Source: a virus. From it: a stretch of DNA of 30,787 nt. The stretch lies in the IMG/VR virus record IMGVR_UViG_3300025645_000299, positions 1-30,787 of that record; one strand, given 5' to 3'. How positions within the stretch are numbered: position 1 is the stretch's first letter; each line of letters starts with the position of its first letter. A model generated the notes under the pieces. That model was given only the letters and a program-made list of their open reading frames with translations, was not told the DNA's origin and did not search any database. Positions 12,957 to 22,090 of this stretch are shown here, one piece after another. A program made the translations under genes and the position numbers.

Positions 12957-13984
12957 TGGCAAATATATTATTAAGAAGTCCGTATTACGAAACACATAGT
13001 CAACCATATGTTAATCCTGATGTAGCTAAAAGTGCTACACTTGTATTATCGGTAGATGGTACACAAATATCTGAAATGAGTAAAGATACTGTGCTTTCAG
13101 GTACAAGTGGTCAAGAAACAGGAACTGTAGCTTTTGAGATAGCAGATCTATGTAGAGATTATATAGATGTAACATTTAACAATTCTTACACTAGTCAGAC
13201 TATTTCAATAACAGGTACACTTACATTTAAAAGTGAAACAGTCGATGATATAAATACAGGTAGCACACCTAGTACTGTAGGAACACCAGTTAGTATTTCT
13301 CACAAAGGTTTAGATGGTTACTATGAATTTATGGAAGGTTTAGGTACAGGAAATACACCACCTAATAGTGCTAAAACAATAGCAGTAACACAAGACGAAA
13401 TATTACAAGACAACACACAGTTATATTATCCTGATAATACTGCAGGAGTAATACCTTATTTTGATTATAATACTTCAGCAATAGTATATGATACGTTTAG
13501 TACTTCAGCAATAAGTAAAACTACATTATCAACTACCTTTACAATAAATAGAGTTTGTAATAAACACACAGCATATAAGGTTACATTTGTAAATAAGTAT
13601 GGTGCTTTACAAGATTTTTATTTTAATGGTAAAACAACAGAAAACATTAATGTAAATAAAACTACATTTAAAAGAAACATAGGGAATAGTAGTTTTGAAT
13701 ATAATAAACAAAAACATTCTATAAGACAGTTTAATACTTTAGCAAATGAAAAACTTATACTAAATACGCCACCTATGAGTTATGACAATGTAAACGAAGC
13801 TATTAAACAATTATTAGTTAGTGAGCAAGTATGGATAAGAAAAGTAGAAGGCGGATCAGAACAAACAGTACCAATCAATATAACCGATACACAACAAACA
13901 TTTAAAACAGGTGTAAACGATAAAGTAGTACAATATACAATTACTGCAGAGTATGCCTTTGATATGATAAGTAATATTAGATAA
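12956..13984 (+). CDS. tail/baseplate structural protein, beta-rich (342 aa)
   Basis: The protein is beta-rich and low in charge, with many Thr and Ser residues. It starts MANILLRSPYYETHSQPY, continues with TLVLSVDGTQISEMSKDTVL, and has a section CNKHTAYKVTFVNKYGALQD followed by FYFNGKTTEN that recurs in marine Bacteroidota phage structural proteins as I remember them. The order chaperone, completion proteins, this protein, then a very large tail protein suggests a distal tail or baseplate component. The name of the family is not known to me. Stop and next start overlap (TAATG). Confidence 0.6.
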   Translation: MANILLRSPYYETHSQPYVNPDVAKSATLVLSVDGTQISEMSKDTVLSGTSGQETGTVAFEIADLCRDYIDVTFNNSYTSQTISITGTLTFKSETVDDINTGSTPSTVGTPVSISHKGLDGYYEFMEGLGTGNTPPNSAKTIAVTQDEILQDNTQLYYPDNTAGVIPYFDYNTSAIVYDTFSTSAISKTTLSTTFTINRVCNKHTAYKVTFVNKYGALQDFYFNGKTTENINVNKTTFKRNIGNSSFEYNKQKHSIRQFNTLANEKLILNTPPMSYDNVNEAIKQLLVSEQVWIRKVEGGSEQTVPINITDTQQTFKTGVNDKVVQYTITAEYAFDMISNIR

Positions 13985-16900
13985 TGAATAATATTGAATT
14001 ATATGTTAAGCAATTTGGTGATGATAATTACACTAGGTTAGATTTATTTAAAGATGAAACAATATCTTTAACACAAACGATACAAGACGTAAAAGATCCT
14101 GGAAAGATATTTACAAACTTTAGTAAAACATTTAGTTTACCTGCTAGTAAAACAAATAATAAATTCTTTAAACATTATCAAAACTTTATACAGTCACAAG
14201 ATTTTTCGTATGATGCTAGAAAGAAAAGTATAGCAAAAATAGAATTAAATAGTTTACCATATCAAAAAGGTAAATTAAGATTAGAAGGTGTAGATTTAAA
14301 AAACGGTAGACCAGATACATATAGAATTACATTCTTTGGTGAATTAGATTTAAAAGAAATATTAGGTGATCGTAAATTACAAGACTTAGATTTTTTAGAT
14401 GAATTCGATTTAACATTTACAGCTGCTAATGTAAAAAGTGGTTTAACATCTAGTACAGGAACAGGTAATATTGTAGGATCAGATGGAGAAACATATACAA
14501 CACCTACATTAGTTTCTTTAATAGGTAATTCAATGAGGGGTTTTTATGACAATGTAAACACAACACCGTCTTATTGGGATTTCGCTAAACAAGAGATAAA
14601 TATATCAGGAGGTAATTTAGCAGCAAACAATAGCGCACAGTATTCTGGTTACTATTGGAAAGACTTAGTTTATAGCATACGGTTATATGTTATAGTAAAA
14701 GCAATAGAAAATTCTATAAAAGACACAGCAGGAAACAAACAAATAATATTTAGTAATGATTTTTTTAATACAACTAACACAGGTTTTTATAATTTGTATA
14801 TGTTATGTCAAAGAAATGCAGGTAAAATATTAGAAGGGTTTGGATCATCATACACACCAAATAAACAATCTTTAAAAAGTTATGCAAATGCAAATAACAA
14901 CCACCCTAATAATTTATTTTTAGATACTAAAATTTTTACAATACGTAATTTAACTAGTTCACAACAATTTCAATTTGCAATAACAGTAAACTTTACCTCA
15001 ATAACAGGTTACGCATATGTAGATTTAAGAGATAAATCATCTAACACTATTGTAACAACTTTTAATTTTAATGCTAACGGACAAAGAAGTTTTAGTATAG
15101 GTAACGGTAGATATGAATTAATATTTAGAGCAGATAATGCAGGTGTAGTTGTACAAGATTTTAAATTTGATCTTATAGGGTTATTTGGAACATATCAGAC
15201 AACTAGCATAACTACAGGTAATGTAGATGCAGGTTTTACGATACCTAGTCAAGCATTTACAATTAGAAACAATATACCTGATATAAAAATTATAGATTTT
15301 TTAACTGGGCTTTTTAAAATGTTTAATCTTACAGCATATAAAGAAGATGGAAAGATTTATGTAGACACTTTAGATAGTTATTATACTTCAGGTACATTAA
15401 GAGATGTAACAGAATATACAGATAGCACAACAAGATCTGTAGACAAAGCTCTACCATATAGAGAAATAGATTTTAAGTATGAGGACACTAATAACATACT
15501 AGCTAAGAATCATAAAGAACAGTTTCAATCCGATTGGGGATCAGCAGCATATAATGATGATGGTTCTCTAGACAGTAATAATACTGTTTATGAAATAATG
15601 CTACCATTTCAGCATATGAAGTTTGAGAAACTAACGACGGGTTTACAGGTAGGACATTTATTGGATGACAAACAAGCACCGTATCTAGGAAAACCTGTTA
15701 TATATTACCCCATATATTCTACAGTTGCAAACACAGGAGAAAGTCCAACACAAATAAATTTCATTGAAGAAATAAATGGTTATGATAGTGGAAGTACAAA
15801 CACTACTACAGGTATATCTTCATATTGGATTCCAAGCAATACGCCTGCAATACTTAACACAGGAGCAGGTTATCCTGAATCAATACATTTTAATGTAGAA
15901 ATTAATGAATGGAATAATAGCTCTGCATATACAGATACATTATTTCAAAAATATTATAATTCATATATAACTAATGTATTTAGATTTAATGAAAGGTTAA
16001 CAAAAATAAAAGCAAAACTACCTTTAAGTTTCTTGCAACAATATACTTTAGCAGATGAACTGCAAATAGGTGATTTTACTTATAGAATAAATAGTATAAC
16101 AACTAACTTACAAACAGGTGAATCTAGTTTAGAATTATTAAATGGTAGCGAAGCTGTAGTATCATCAGGGGTTGGTTCAATTAGTATAACAATATCTGCA
16201 TCTAACAGTACAACACCAAGTACTGCTTGTGGATATACATTAGATACAACAGTTTATTATACAGGGATATTAGGTAATACAACACAACTATTTACAGATT
16301 CAGCTTTAACAACTAGTTATACAGGATCAGGAAACTTTCACTCATTTCCAGGTAGTAATTATGGAACAATAGATACTAATGGTTATGTATCAAATTATCA
16401 ACCTTGTCCTACACAAGCACCTACAATGACGACTAGTTCAGCTTCAAATGTAACATATCAATCATTTACAGCTAATGGTAGTTTAGATGTAGCTAACGGT
16501 ACGGTGACTGAAAAAGGTTTTTATATAGGAACTAGCCCTACATATACAAACAATACCCCTAAAGTAGTTGTTTCAGGAACATTTACAGGTAGTTATTTAT
16601 ACAACAAAACATCTAGCGTTTCAGGTAACACAACTTATTATGTAACTGCATACGCAATTAATGAACACGGAGAAGGAATAGGTACTACTGTAAGTTTAAC
16701 AACTCCATCAGCACCTGTGCCACCAACTGTAAGCGCATTAACAGAACAAAATGTAACATATACAGGTTTTACCGCTAGATTAGAAATTACAAGTGATGGT
16801 GGTGATACTATTGACGGAGCAGGGTTCTATATGGGAGTTAACAGCGCAGCAGCTACAAATAACCCACATTATGATATATCACCAGCACCAACTAGCATAG

Positions 16901-18258
16901 GAACTAAGCAATATGACTTTGGAAGTTCTGAAAGTATATTAGCTAATACTACATATTACTATTGGGGAACAGCTACAAATCAATACAGCTCAACAAAAGG
17001 TGTATCTAGTACTTACGAAACAGTTGTAACAACCACAGCACCATCTGCGCCATCAGTAGAAACACAAACAGAAAGTAGTGTAACATCTACAAGTTTTACG
17101 GGTAATATAAACATAACAAATGATAATGGTGCTAGTATAACAAGTGCAGGTATTTGGATGGGAACTAATAGTTCAGCTTATAATGCAGCAGGAAATACTT
17201 TTTATAATATATCTACTACATCTACAGGAGTTAAATCATTAAACTTTACAAGTCTTACTGGTAATACAACTTATTATTATTGGGGATCAGCAACTAATAG
17301 TGCAGGTACAACTATATCAACAGCATATGAAACAGTAACAACGCCTCTGCAAACATATCCTTATATAGTTTATTATAACAATACAAGCGCTTATTATGCT
17401 TGTGTAGTTAGTAGTACAAGCACATATTATTCTACATCATCAAGTTGGGCGGCAGGAATAACATTATATACTGATTCAGCGGCTACAACTTTAGCGCCTG
17501 ACGGGTGGTATAGATATAACCCAAATACATACAATGAAATTAGCGGAGGTAACGGAGTATTGGGAACACAACAAAATTGTAATTTAGATGTACAAAGATT
17601 AAGAATAACAACAGCATATCCTAGTACAAATTTTTATGATATAACAACAGCATTTAATTCTACATTAAGCACAACTAAACTATTATGGACTACTATACCA
17701 GTTACAGGGGGAAGTAGAGTTTATACAGATGAAAACCTAACAACACCTGTTACATATGGTTTAGGAACATTTAAAACTTTACACACATATCCACAAGATT
17801 ATAAATATCAACTATATCCAGATCAAGCATTTTTTGCAGCAAAGATTCAAAGATATAATACAAGTACTCAACAATGGTATGATTATCAATCTCAATACAC
17901 ACAGTTCTGGCAATTAGATAGTAATGGTTATATAGAAAGAGTTTATTGGAATTATGATAATGGTGATTTATACTATGACAGCGTTAACCCATCTACAGCA
18001 GGTTTATCTGGTATTAAAATATCAAGCACAGGTAGTAGCGATGCAACAACTGCTTGTGGTACTACACCAAGTACAATAGTTTATTACGATGAAACTACTT
18101 TAGGCAATAATACAGTATTATATACAGATTCTAGAGATGCAGGAGAAAGTACTGCTAATAATAAATTTAATGGTGGTGGTAACTGGTATAAGTTTGAAAA
18201 TAACTATAGAGCGCAAATAAGTAGCAGCGGTGTAGTATCTAATTATGCAAGTTGTTAA
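13984..18258 (+). CDS. large tail/baseplate protein with Fn3-like and Cys-framed modules (1424 aa)
   Basis: The largest protein of the window. The first 720 residues form a tail/baseplate-type body (NNIELYVKQFGDDNYTRLDL, then GKIFTNFSKTFSLPASKTNN, then ILGDRKLQDLDFLDEFDLTF), a start I recall from Bacteroidota phage tail proteins. After the body come surface modules: a Cys-framed module at about 749-808 (ACGYTLDTTVYYTG ... VSNYQPC); three Fn3/Ig-like repeats of about 100 residues each (about 809-1120, each with a TTYY(V/Y)(T/W) strand motif); a related Cys module around 1123-1200; and a last Cys-framed copy at the C-terminus (ACGTTPSTIVYYDETTLGNN ... VSNYASC). Modular ends of this kind usually contact host surface glycans or proteins. 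Receptor binding is inferred. Confidence 0.75.
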   Translation: MNNIELYVKQFGDDNYTRLDLFKDETISLTQTIQDVKDPGKIFTNFSKTFSLPASKTNNKFFKHYQNFIQSQDFSYDARKKSIAKIELNSLPYQKGKLRLEGVDLKNGRPDTYRITFFGELDLKEILGDRKLQDLDFLDEFDLTFTAANVKSGLTSSTGTGNIVGSDGETYTTPTLVSLIGNSMRGFYDNVNTTPSYWDFAKQEINISGGNLAANNSAQYSGYYWKDLVYSIRLYVIVKAIENSIKDTAGNKQIIFSNDFFNTTNTGFYNLYMLCQRNAGKILEGFGSSYTPNKQSLKSYANANNNHPNNLFLDTKIFTIRNLTSSQQFQFAITVNFTSITGYAYVDLRDKSSNTIVTTFNFNANGQRSFSIGNGRYELIFRADNAGVVVQDFKFDLIGLFGTYQTTSITTGNVDAGFTIPSQAFTIRNNIPDIKIIDFLTGLFKMFNLTAYKEDGKIYVDTLDSYYTSGTLRDVTEYTDSTTRSVDKALPYREIDFKYEDTNNILAKNHKEQFQSDWGSAAYNDDGSLDSNNTVYEIMLPFQHMKFEKLTTGLQVGHLLDDKQAPYLGKPVIYYPIYSTVANTGESPTQINFIEEINGYDSGSTNTTTGISSYWIPSNTPAILNTGAGYPESIHFNVEINEWNNSSAYTDTLFQKYYNSYITNVFRFNERLTKIKAKLPLSFLQQYTLADELQIGDFTYRINSITTNLQTGESSLELLNGSEAVVSSGVGSISITISASNSTTPSTACGYTLDTTVYYTGILGNTTQLFTDSALTTSYTGSGNFHSFPGSNYGTIDTNGYVSNYQPCPTQAPTMTTSSASNVTYQSFTANGSLDVANGTVTEKGFYIGTSPTYTNNTPKVVVSGTFTGSYLYNKTSSVSGNTTYYVTAYAINEHGEGIGTTVSLTTPSAPVPPTVSALTEQNVTYTGFTARLEITSDGGDTIDGAGFYMGVNSAAATNNPHYDISPAPTSIGTKQYDFGSSESILANTTYYYWGTATNQYSSTKGVSSTYETVVTTTAPSAPSVETQTESSVTSTSFTGNINITNDNGASITSAGIWMGTNSSAYNAAGNTFYNISTTSTGVKSLNFTSLTGNTTYYYWGSATNSAGTTISTAYETVTTPLQTYPYIVYYNNTSAYYACVVSSTSTYYSTSSSWAAGITLYTDSAATTLAPDGWYRYNPNTYNEISGGNGVLGTQQNCNLDVQRLRITTAYPSTNFYDITTAFNSTLSTTKLLWTTIPVTGGSRVYTDENLTTPVTYGLGTFKTLHTYPQDYKYQLYPDQAFFAAKIQRYNTSTQQWYDYQSQYTQFWQLDSNGYIERVYWNYDNGDLYYDSVNPSTAGLSGIKISSTGSSDATTACGTTPSTIVYYDETTLGNNTVLYTDSRDAGESTANNKFNGGGNWYKFENNYRAQISSSGVVSNYASC

Positions 18259-18283
18259 AAAAATAAAATAAAGTTATTATATA
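18257..18283 (+). promoter_or_regulatory. late promoter motif copy 3 (tape measure unit)
   Basis: Seven A (18257-18263, starting within the TAA stop of the preceding gene), an 11-base spacer and TATTATATA (18275-18283), then three bases and the ATG at 18287. Same layout as the other copies. Confidence 0.66.
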
Positions 18284-18286
18284 TAT

Positions 18287-18436
18287 ATGTTACATAGCAT
18301 AATCGAATTATTGAAGTACTCTAAAAGCAAAAGCGAGAATGTACAAATAGCTAAAGGTAAATATAAACTACCTAGTAGTGTAAAAGAAGCGTATAACCAA
18401 TTTAAACAAGAGCTTAAATGGCAGAAAAAAGGGTAG
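18287..18436 (+). CDS. small basic protein upstream of tape measure (49 aa)
   Basis: A 49-codon frame that directly follows promoter copy 3 at the fixed three-base distance. This is good support that it is translated. The product (MLHSIIELLKYSKSKSENVQ, then IAKGKYKLPSSVKEAYNQFK, then QELKWQKKG) is helical and lysine-rich. Its 3' end overlaps the tape measure start by 19 bases. A small gene in this place could aid tape-measure expression or folding; no family recognised. Confidence 0.62.
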   Translation: MLHSIIELLKYSKSKSENVQIAKGKYKLPSSVKEAYNQFKQELKWQKKG

Positions 18437-20184
18437 TAGAATTAGAAGTACAGGTACAGGAAGTAATAAAGAACTTACAAGAGATAAAAGAGTCTTTTGC
18501 GGCTGTAAAAGAAAGTGTAGATAGTGTAGAAAAAACAGGAAAAGACACAACTAAAAAATTAAGTGATGGTTTTAGTGGTGTAAGATCTGCTGTAGTAGGT
18601 GTAGGTGATGCATTAAGTTTTATAGGTCTTACTTTAAAAACTTTAGGTATTAGTTTAATTATAGAAGCATTTGCAACATTTAAACAAATATTAGTACAAA
18701 ATCAAAGAGTTGCTGATTTATTTTCTAAATCTTTTACATTTATTACAACAGTATTCAACGATTTTGTTGATTTAGTTTTAAATAATTCTCAACCTATAAT
18801 TAATTTCTTTAAACAAATATTTGAGGATCCAATAGGTTCAATAAAAGATTTTGGTAATGCAATATTAGAAAATTTAACAGAAAGGTTTAATAGTTATTTA
18901 GAAACTTTAGGTTTTGTAGCTAGTGCAGTTAAAAAAGTATTTAGTGGTGATTTTGCAGGTGCCTTAAATGACATAAAAAGTGCAGGTAAAGAAGCTGTAG
19001 ATGTATTAACTGGTGTAGATGGTACTGTAGATAAAGTAGCAAAAGTGTTACCAAATGTAACAAAAGCTGTAAAGGATTATGTAACTGAAACAGCAAACGC
19101 AGCATCGGCTCAAATAGATTTAGCAAATAGTGCAAAATTAGCATCTGCACAACAAGAATTATTAAGAATACAAAATTTAAAAGCCGCTGAAGAACAAAGA
19201 CAAATAAGAGATGACACTACAAAAAGTATTGAAGAAAGAATACAGGCAAATGAAAAATTAGGAAAAATACTTGAAGAAGGTTTAGAACAAGAAAAAGTAT
19301 TAGCAGAAGCTCAATTAGCAGCTGCTCAAGCAGCATTAATTAATAATGAAACAAATTTAGATTTACAAGCTGAATTAGTACGAGCGCAAGCCTCAGTATT
19401 AGATGTAGAAGAAAGAATTGGTGGTCAAAGATCAGAACAATTAACAAATGAAGCAGGGTTATTAAGAGAAAAACTAGATTTACAAAATGCTGAAATAGAT
19501 AGACGAAATGAAATTAATAGATTAGATTTAGAAGGTCAATTAGCTGTAGAAGATGGTATATTAGATAGATTAGAATTAGAAAGGCAACTTGCTGAACAAG
19601 AATTAAATATTGCTAATGAAAGATTAGAAAATACTAAAGCTATATTTGGAGAAGGAACTGTTGAATATGAAAATGCTTTAGCAGAGAGAGATGCTGCAGA
19701 AAAAAGATATAATAATTCTAGTGTTAAAAATGAAAAACTAGTAGCAGAAGCAAAAAGAAAAATTGTTGCAGATGCATTAGGTGGTCTATCGCAATTATTA
19801 GGAGAAAACACTGTAGCAGGTAAAGCTGTTAGTATTGCTCAAGCAATTATAAATACATATGAAGGTGCTACTAAAGCATTAGGTCAAGGTGGTATATTTG
19901 GTGGTATTGCAGCTGCAGGTGTAATAGCGTCAGGTTTAGCAACTGTTAAAAAAATAGTAGCAACTAAAATACCAGGAACAAGTGATACAGCAGCAGCTCC
20001 TGGATTACAAAATACAATACAACAAGCGTTACCACCAGCATTTAATGTAGTTGGAGCATCACCTATAAACCAAATTTCACAAGCATTAAACAACCGTGAA
20101 CCAGTTAAAGCATATGTAGTGTCAAGTGATGTAACTACAGCACAGCAATTAGATAGAAATATAATTAGTGAAAGCGGAATATAA
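18418..20184 (+). CDS. tail tape measure protein
   Basis: A 588-aa protein with the tape-measure outline. It has a helical N-terminal coil (ELEVQVQEVIKNLQEIKESF), a hydrophobic membrane-like region (about 55-100: VVGVGDALSFIGLTLKTLGI then SLIIEAFATF), a long Ala/Glu/Gln-rich coiled coil (about 220-450) and an Ala/Gly-rich hydrophobic region near the C-terminus (about 455-520: IFGGIAAAGVIASGLATVKK). Tape measures set tail length; at the usual about 0.15 nm per residue this one predicts a tail near 90 nm, an estimate only. It is separated from the chaperone gene by four tail genes, whereas the two are usually adjacent. The start is inside the small gene upstream. Confidence 0.85.
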   Translation: MAEKRVVELEVQVQEVIKNLQEIKESFAAVKESVDSVEKTGKDTTKKLSDGFSGVRSAVVGVGDALSFIGLTLKTLGISLIIEAFATFKQILVQNQRVADLFSKSFTFITTVFNDFVDLVLNNSQPIINFFKQIFEDPIGSIKDFGNAILENLTERFNSYLETLGFVASAVKKVFSGDFAGALNDIKSAGKEAVDVLTGVDGTVDKVAKVLPNVTKAVKDYVTETANAASAQIDLANSAKLASAQQELLRIQNLKAAEEQRQIRDDTTKSIEERIQANEKLGKILEEGLEQEKVLAEAQLAAAQAALINNETNLDLQAELVRAQASVLDVEERIGGQRSEQLTNEAGLLREKLDLQNAEIDRRNEINRLDLEGQLAVEDGILDRLELERQLAEQELNIANERLENTKAIFGEGTVEYENALAERDAAEKRYNNSSVKNEKLVAEAKRKIVADALGGLSQLLGENTVAGKAVSIAQAIINTYEGATKALGQGGIFGGIAAAGVIASGLATVKKIVATKIPGTSDTAAAPGLQNTIQQALPPAFNVVGASPINQISQALNNREPVKAYVVSSDVTTAQQLDRNIISESGI

Positions 20185-20211
20185 AAAAAACAACAATAAA
20201 TATATTATATA
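20183..20211 (+). promoter_or_regulatory. late promoter motif copy 4 (head module, protease)
   Basis: Eight A (20183-20190, starting in the tape measure TAA stop), a 12-base spacer and TATTATATA (20203-20211), then three bases and the ATG at 20215. Confidence 0.66.
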
Positions 20212-20214
20212 ATT

Positions 20215-21231
20215 ATGAAGATAGTAGAACTTATTTTAGACGAAGAACAAGAGTATTCAGGTATTGAAGCTATATCTATTGTAGAGAAACCAGCTATTGA
20301 AGAAGATTTTATTACACTTAACGCTGATGTAGAATATAAATTAGCGCAAGTAGATGATGAAAAAAGAATATTACTTGGAGCGTTACTAATACCTAATAAA
20401 CCTATACTTAGAGTTAACGAAGAAGGCGAATACTATATATATTTTAGTAAAGATACAGTTCGTAAAGCAAGCGAATTATATTTAATGGAAGGTAACCAAA
20501 ACAATGCAACACTAGAACACCAAATGCAACTAAAAGGTTTAAGTTTGGTAGAATCGTGGATAGTAGAAGATCAACAAAAGGATAAAACTGCTTTTTATGG
20601 TTTAAAATACCCAGTAGGTACTTGGGTAGGTAGTGTTAAAGTAAATAGCGAGAAAGTATGGCAAGAATTTGTTAAAACAGGTGCCGTAAAAGGTTTTTCA
20701 ATAGAAGGCTATTTTCAAGATAAGTCTACATATAGAAAAGACGAGTTAAATGCTATAGAAATAGAAGAAGCAGAGTATTTATTATCTACTTTAAAAGATA
20801 TTGTTAATGGTTTAGAGGTTACACTAGAAAGTTATAACGATTACCCAGATTCTGTTGCAAATAACGCTAAAAGAGGTATAGAACTTAACGAAAAGGTAAA
20901 TAATAAGTGTGCAACTGATGTAGGTAAGATAAGAGCGCAACAATTAGCTAAAAAAGAAAAGATAAGTACTGAAACAATAAAAAGAATGTATAGTTATTTA
21001 TCTAGAGCAGAAGAATACTATGATGAAAGCGATACAACTGCTTGTGGTACTATAAGTTACTTACTATGGGGTGGTAAATCTGCTAAAAGTTGGGCAGAAG
21101 CTAAAATGAAAGAATTAGATTTAGCTATTGAAAAAGAATTAAAAGAACCTTGTCAAGCAGGATACGAAATGATAGGGTTTAAAATTAAAAATGGTAAAAA
21201 AGTACCTAACTGTGTCCCAATAAAAAAATAA
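20215..21231 (+). CDS. prohead protease (XkdF/S78_2-like) with C-terminal extension domains
   Basis: The first about 190 residues match the putative phage serine protease XkdF family (Peptidase_S78_2): IEAISIVEKPAIEEDF at the start, then TLEHQMQLKGLSLVESW with catalytic-type H102, and VKGFSIEGYF with S162. The enzyme would process scaffold and capsid during head maturation. A second domain at about 210-315 (SVANNAKRGIELNEKVN, then GKIRAQQLAKKEKISTETIK, then ISYLLWGGKSAKSWAEAKM) resembles one seen fused to phage proteases and cyanophage head proteins. The tail (CQAGYEMIGFKIKNGKKVPN then CVP) is another recurring phage module. It lies just upstream of scaffold and capsid, as expected for its role. 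Confidence 0.84.
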   Translation: MKIVELILDEEQEYSGIEAISIVEKPAIEEDFITLNADVEYKLAQVDDEKRILLGALLIPNKPILRVNEEGEYYIYFSKDTVRKASELYLMEGNQNNATLEHQMQLKGLSLVESWIVEDQQKDKTAFYGLKYPVGTWVGSVKVNSEKVWQEFVKTGAVKGFSIEGYFQDKSTYRKDELNAIEIEEAEYLLSTLKDIVNGLEVTLESYNDYPDSVANNAKRGIELNEKVNNKCATDVGKIRAQQLAKKEKISTETIKRMYSYLSRAEEYYDESDTTACGTISYLLWGGKSAKSWAEAKMKELDLAIEKELKEPCQAGYEMIGFKIKNGKKVPNCVPIKK

Positions 21232-21232
21232 T

Positions 21233-21265
21233 ATGTGTAACTGCGAAACTTGTATTTGTAAATAA
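21233..21265 (+). CDS. 10-aa Cys-rich peptide (candidate)
   Basis: An ATG one base after the protease stop opens MCNCETCICK then TAA, and the stop overlaps the following gene's ATG (TAATG). Four of ten residues are cysteine in a C-x-C-x2-C-x-C pattern, which could bind a metal ion. The exact fit between two genes is the main support; the length is too small for statistics, and it may be only a translational relay for the next gene. Confidence 0.4.
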   Translation: MCNCETCICK

Positions 21266-21408
21266 TGCCAAAGAAAGATAAACATTATAAAACACCTAGT
21301 AGAACGTCACCTAAAGGTGCTAGAAGGGCTTGTTTGTGTCCAGATAATACTTATAGTCGTAAATGCTGCGATGGTTCATTAGAAGCGCAGGGAATAGGTC
21401 GTATCTAA
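21265..21408 (+). CDS. conserved small Cys-rich phage protein (47 aa)
   Basis: The protein has a basic N-terminus (MPKKDKHYKTPSRTSPKGAR) and a conserved C-terminal half with CLCPDNTYSRKCCDGSLEAQ then GIGRI. I recall the C(L)C-x(7-9)-CCDGSLxAQGIG pattern from many marine Bacteroidota phage genomes, always as a very small protein near structural genes. Four cysteines (C23, C25, C34, C35) suggest a zinc or disulfide mini-domain. Function unknown. It is followed by 21 bases before promoter copy 5. Confidence 0.72.
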   Translation: MPKKDKHYKTPSRTSPKGARRACLCPDNTYSRKCCDGSLEAQGIGRI

Positions 21409-21429
21409 AATTTCTTTAACACAAAATGT

Positions 21430-21456
21430 AAAAAAATATCGTGTATTCATTATATA
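21430..21456 (+). promoter_or_regulatory. late promoter motif copy 5 (scaffold and capsid)
   Basis: Seven A (21430-21436), an 11-base spacer and CATTATATA (21448-21456; one mismatch to TATTATATA), then three bases and the ATG at 21460. It would drive scaffold and major capsid, ending at the terminator near 23051. Confidence 0.62.
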
Positions 21457-21459
21457 GTT

Positions 21460-22083
21460 ATGAATGCTACAGAGATATTATCAAAGGTCAAAACTTTATT
21501 AGGTGTTGATCCTAATAATGTAGACATAAAATTAGAACAAATTTCTTTAGAAGAAATAACTCTGGAGAACGGTACTGTGCTAACTGCTGATAAGTTTGAA
21601 TCAGGTAGCGAAGTATTTATTAAAACAGAGGATCAGAATGTTCCCTTACCTATTGGTGAGTATGAACTTTCAGACAATAGAATATTAATCGTTAAAACAG
21701 AAGGTATGATAGAAGATATCAAAAATTCAGAAGAAGTAGTAGAAGAAACTGCAGCGGCAGTAGAAGATACTAACCTTGAAGAAGCACCAGTTCAGGAAGA
21801 AGAAAAATCTGAAATGGGTTATGCTACTAAAGAGGAACTTACAGCTTTAGCAGAATCTGTTGAAGAAGTAAAAGAGCAAATCAAAGGACTTATCGATGCT
21901 ATATCAAGCGATAAGGAAAAAGAGGAAATGTCACAGCAAGAAGAATTATCTAAACCTGCGGCAGAAGGCATTAAACATTCACCTGAAAACGTAGAAGAAA
22001 AATTAGGTGCAAAGTTTGCAGTTAACTCTAATCAAAACACTACCTATGGTAGAGTATTACAAGCAATTTCTAACAATAATTAA
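21460..22083 (+). CDS. capsid scaffold-like protein
   Basis: A 207-aa acidic protein directly before the major capsid gene. The first about 90 residues are a small beta-rich domain (TLENGTVLTADKFESGSEVF). The middle is very glutamate-rich and helical (EEVVEETAAAVEDTNLEEAP, then ELTALAESVEEVKEQIKGLI), typical of scaffolding proteins, and the C-terminal 30 residues (KLGAKFAVNSNQNTTYGRVL) may be the part that contacts the capsid. Role by composition and position: shaping the procapsid and being cleaved by the upstream protease. No sequence family is recognised. Confidence 0.72.
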   Translation: MNATEILSKVKTLLGVDPNNVDIKLEQISLEEITLENGTVLTADKFESGSEVFIKTEDQNVPLPIGEYELSDNRILIVKTEGMIEDIKNSEEVVEETAAAVEDTNLEEAPVQEEEKSEMGYATKEELTALAESVEEVKEQIKGLIDAISSDKEKEEMSQQEELSKPAAEGIKHSPENVEEKLGAKFAVNSNQNTTYGRVLQAISNNN

Positions 22084-22090
22084 TTAAATA

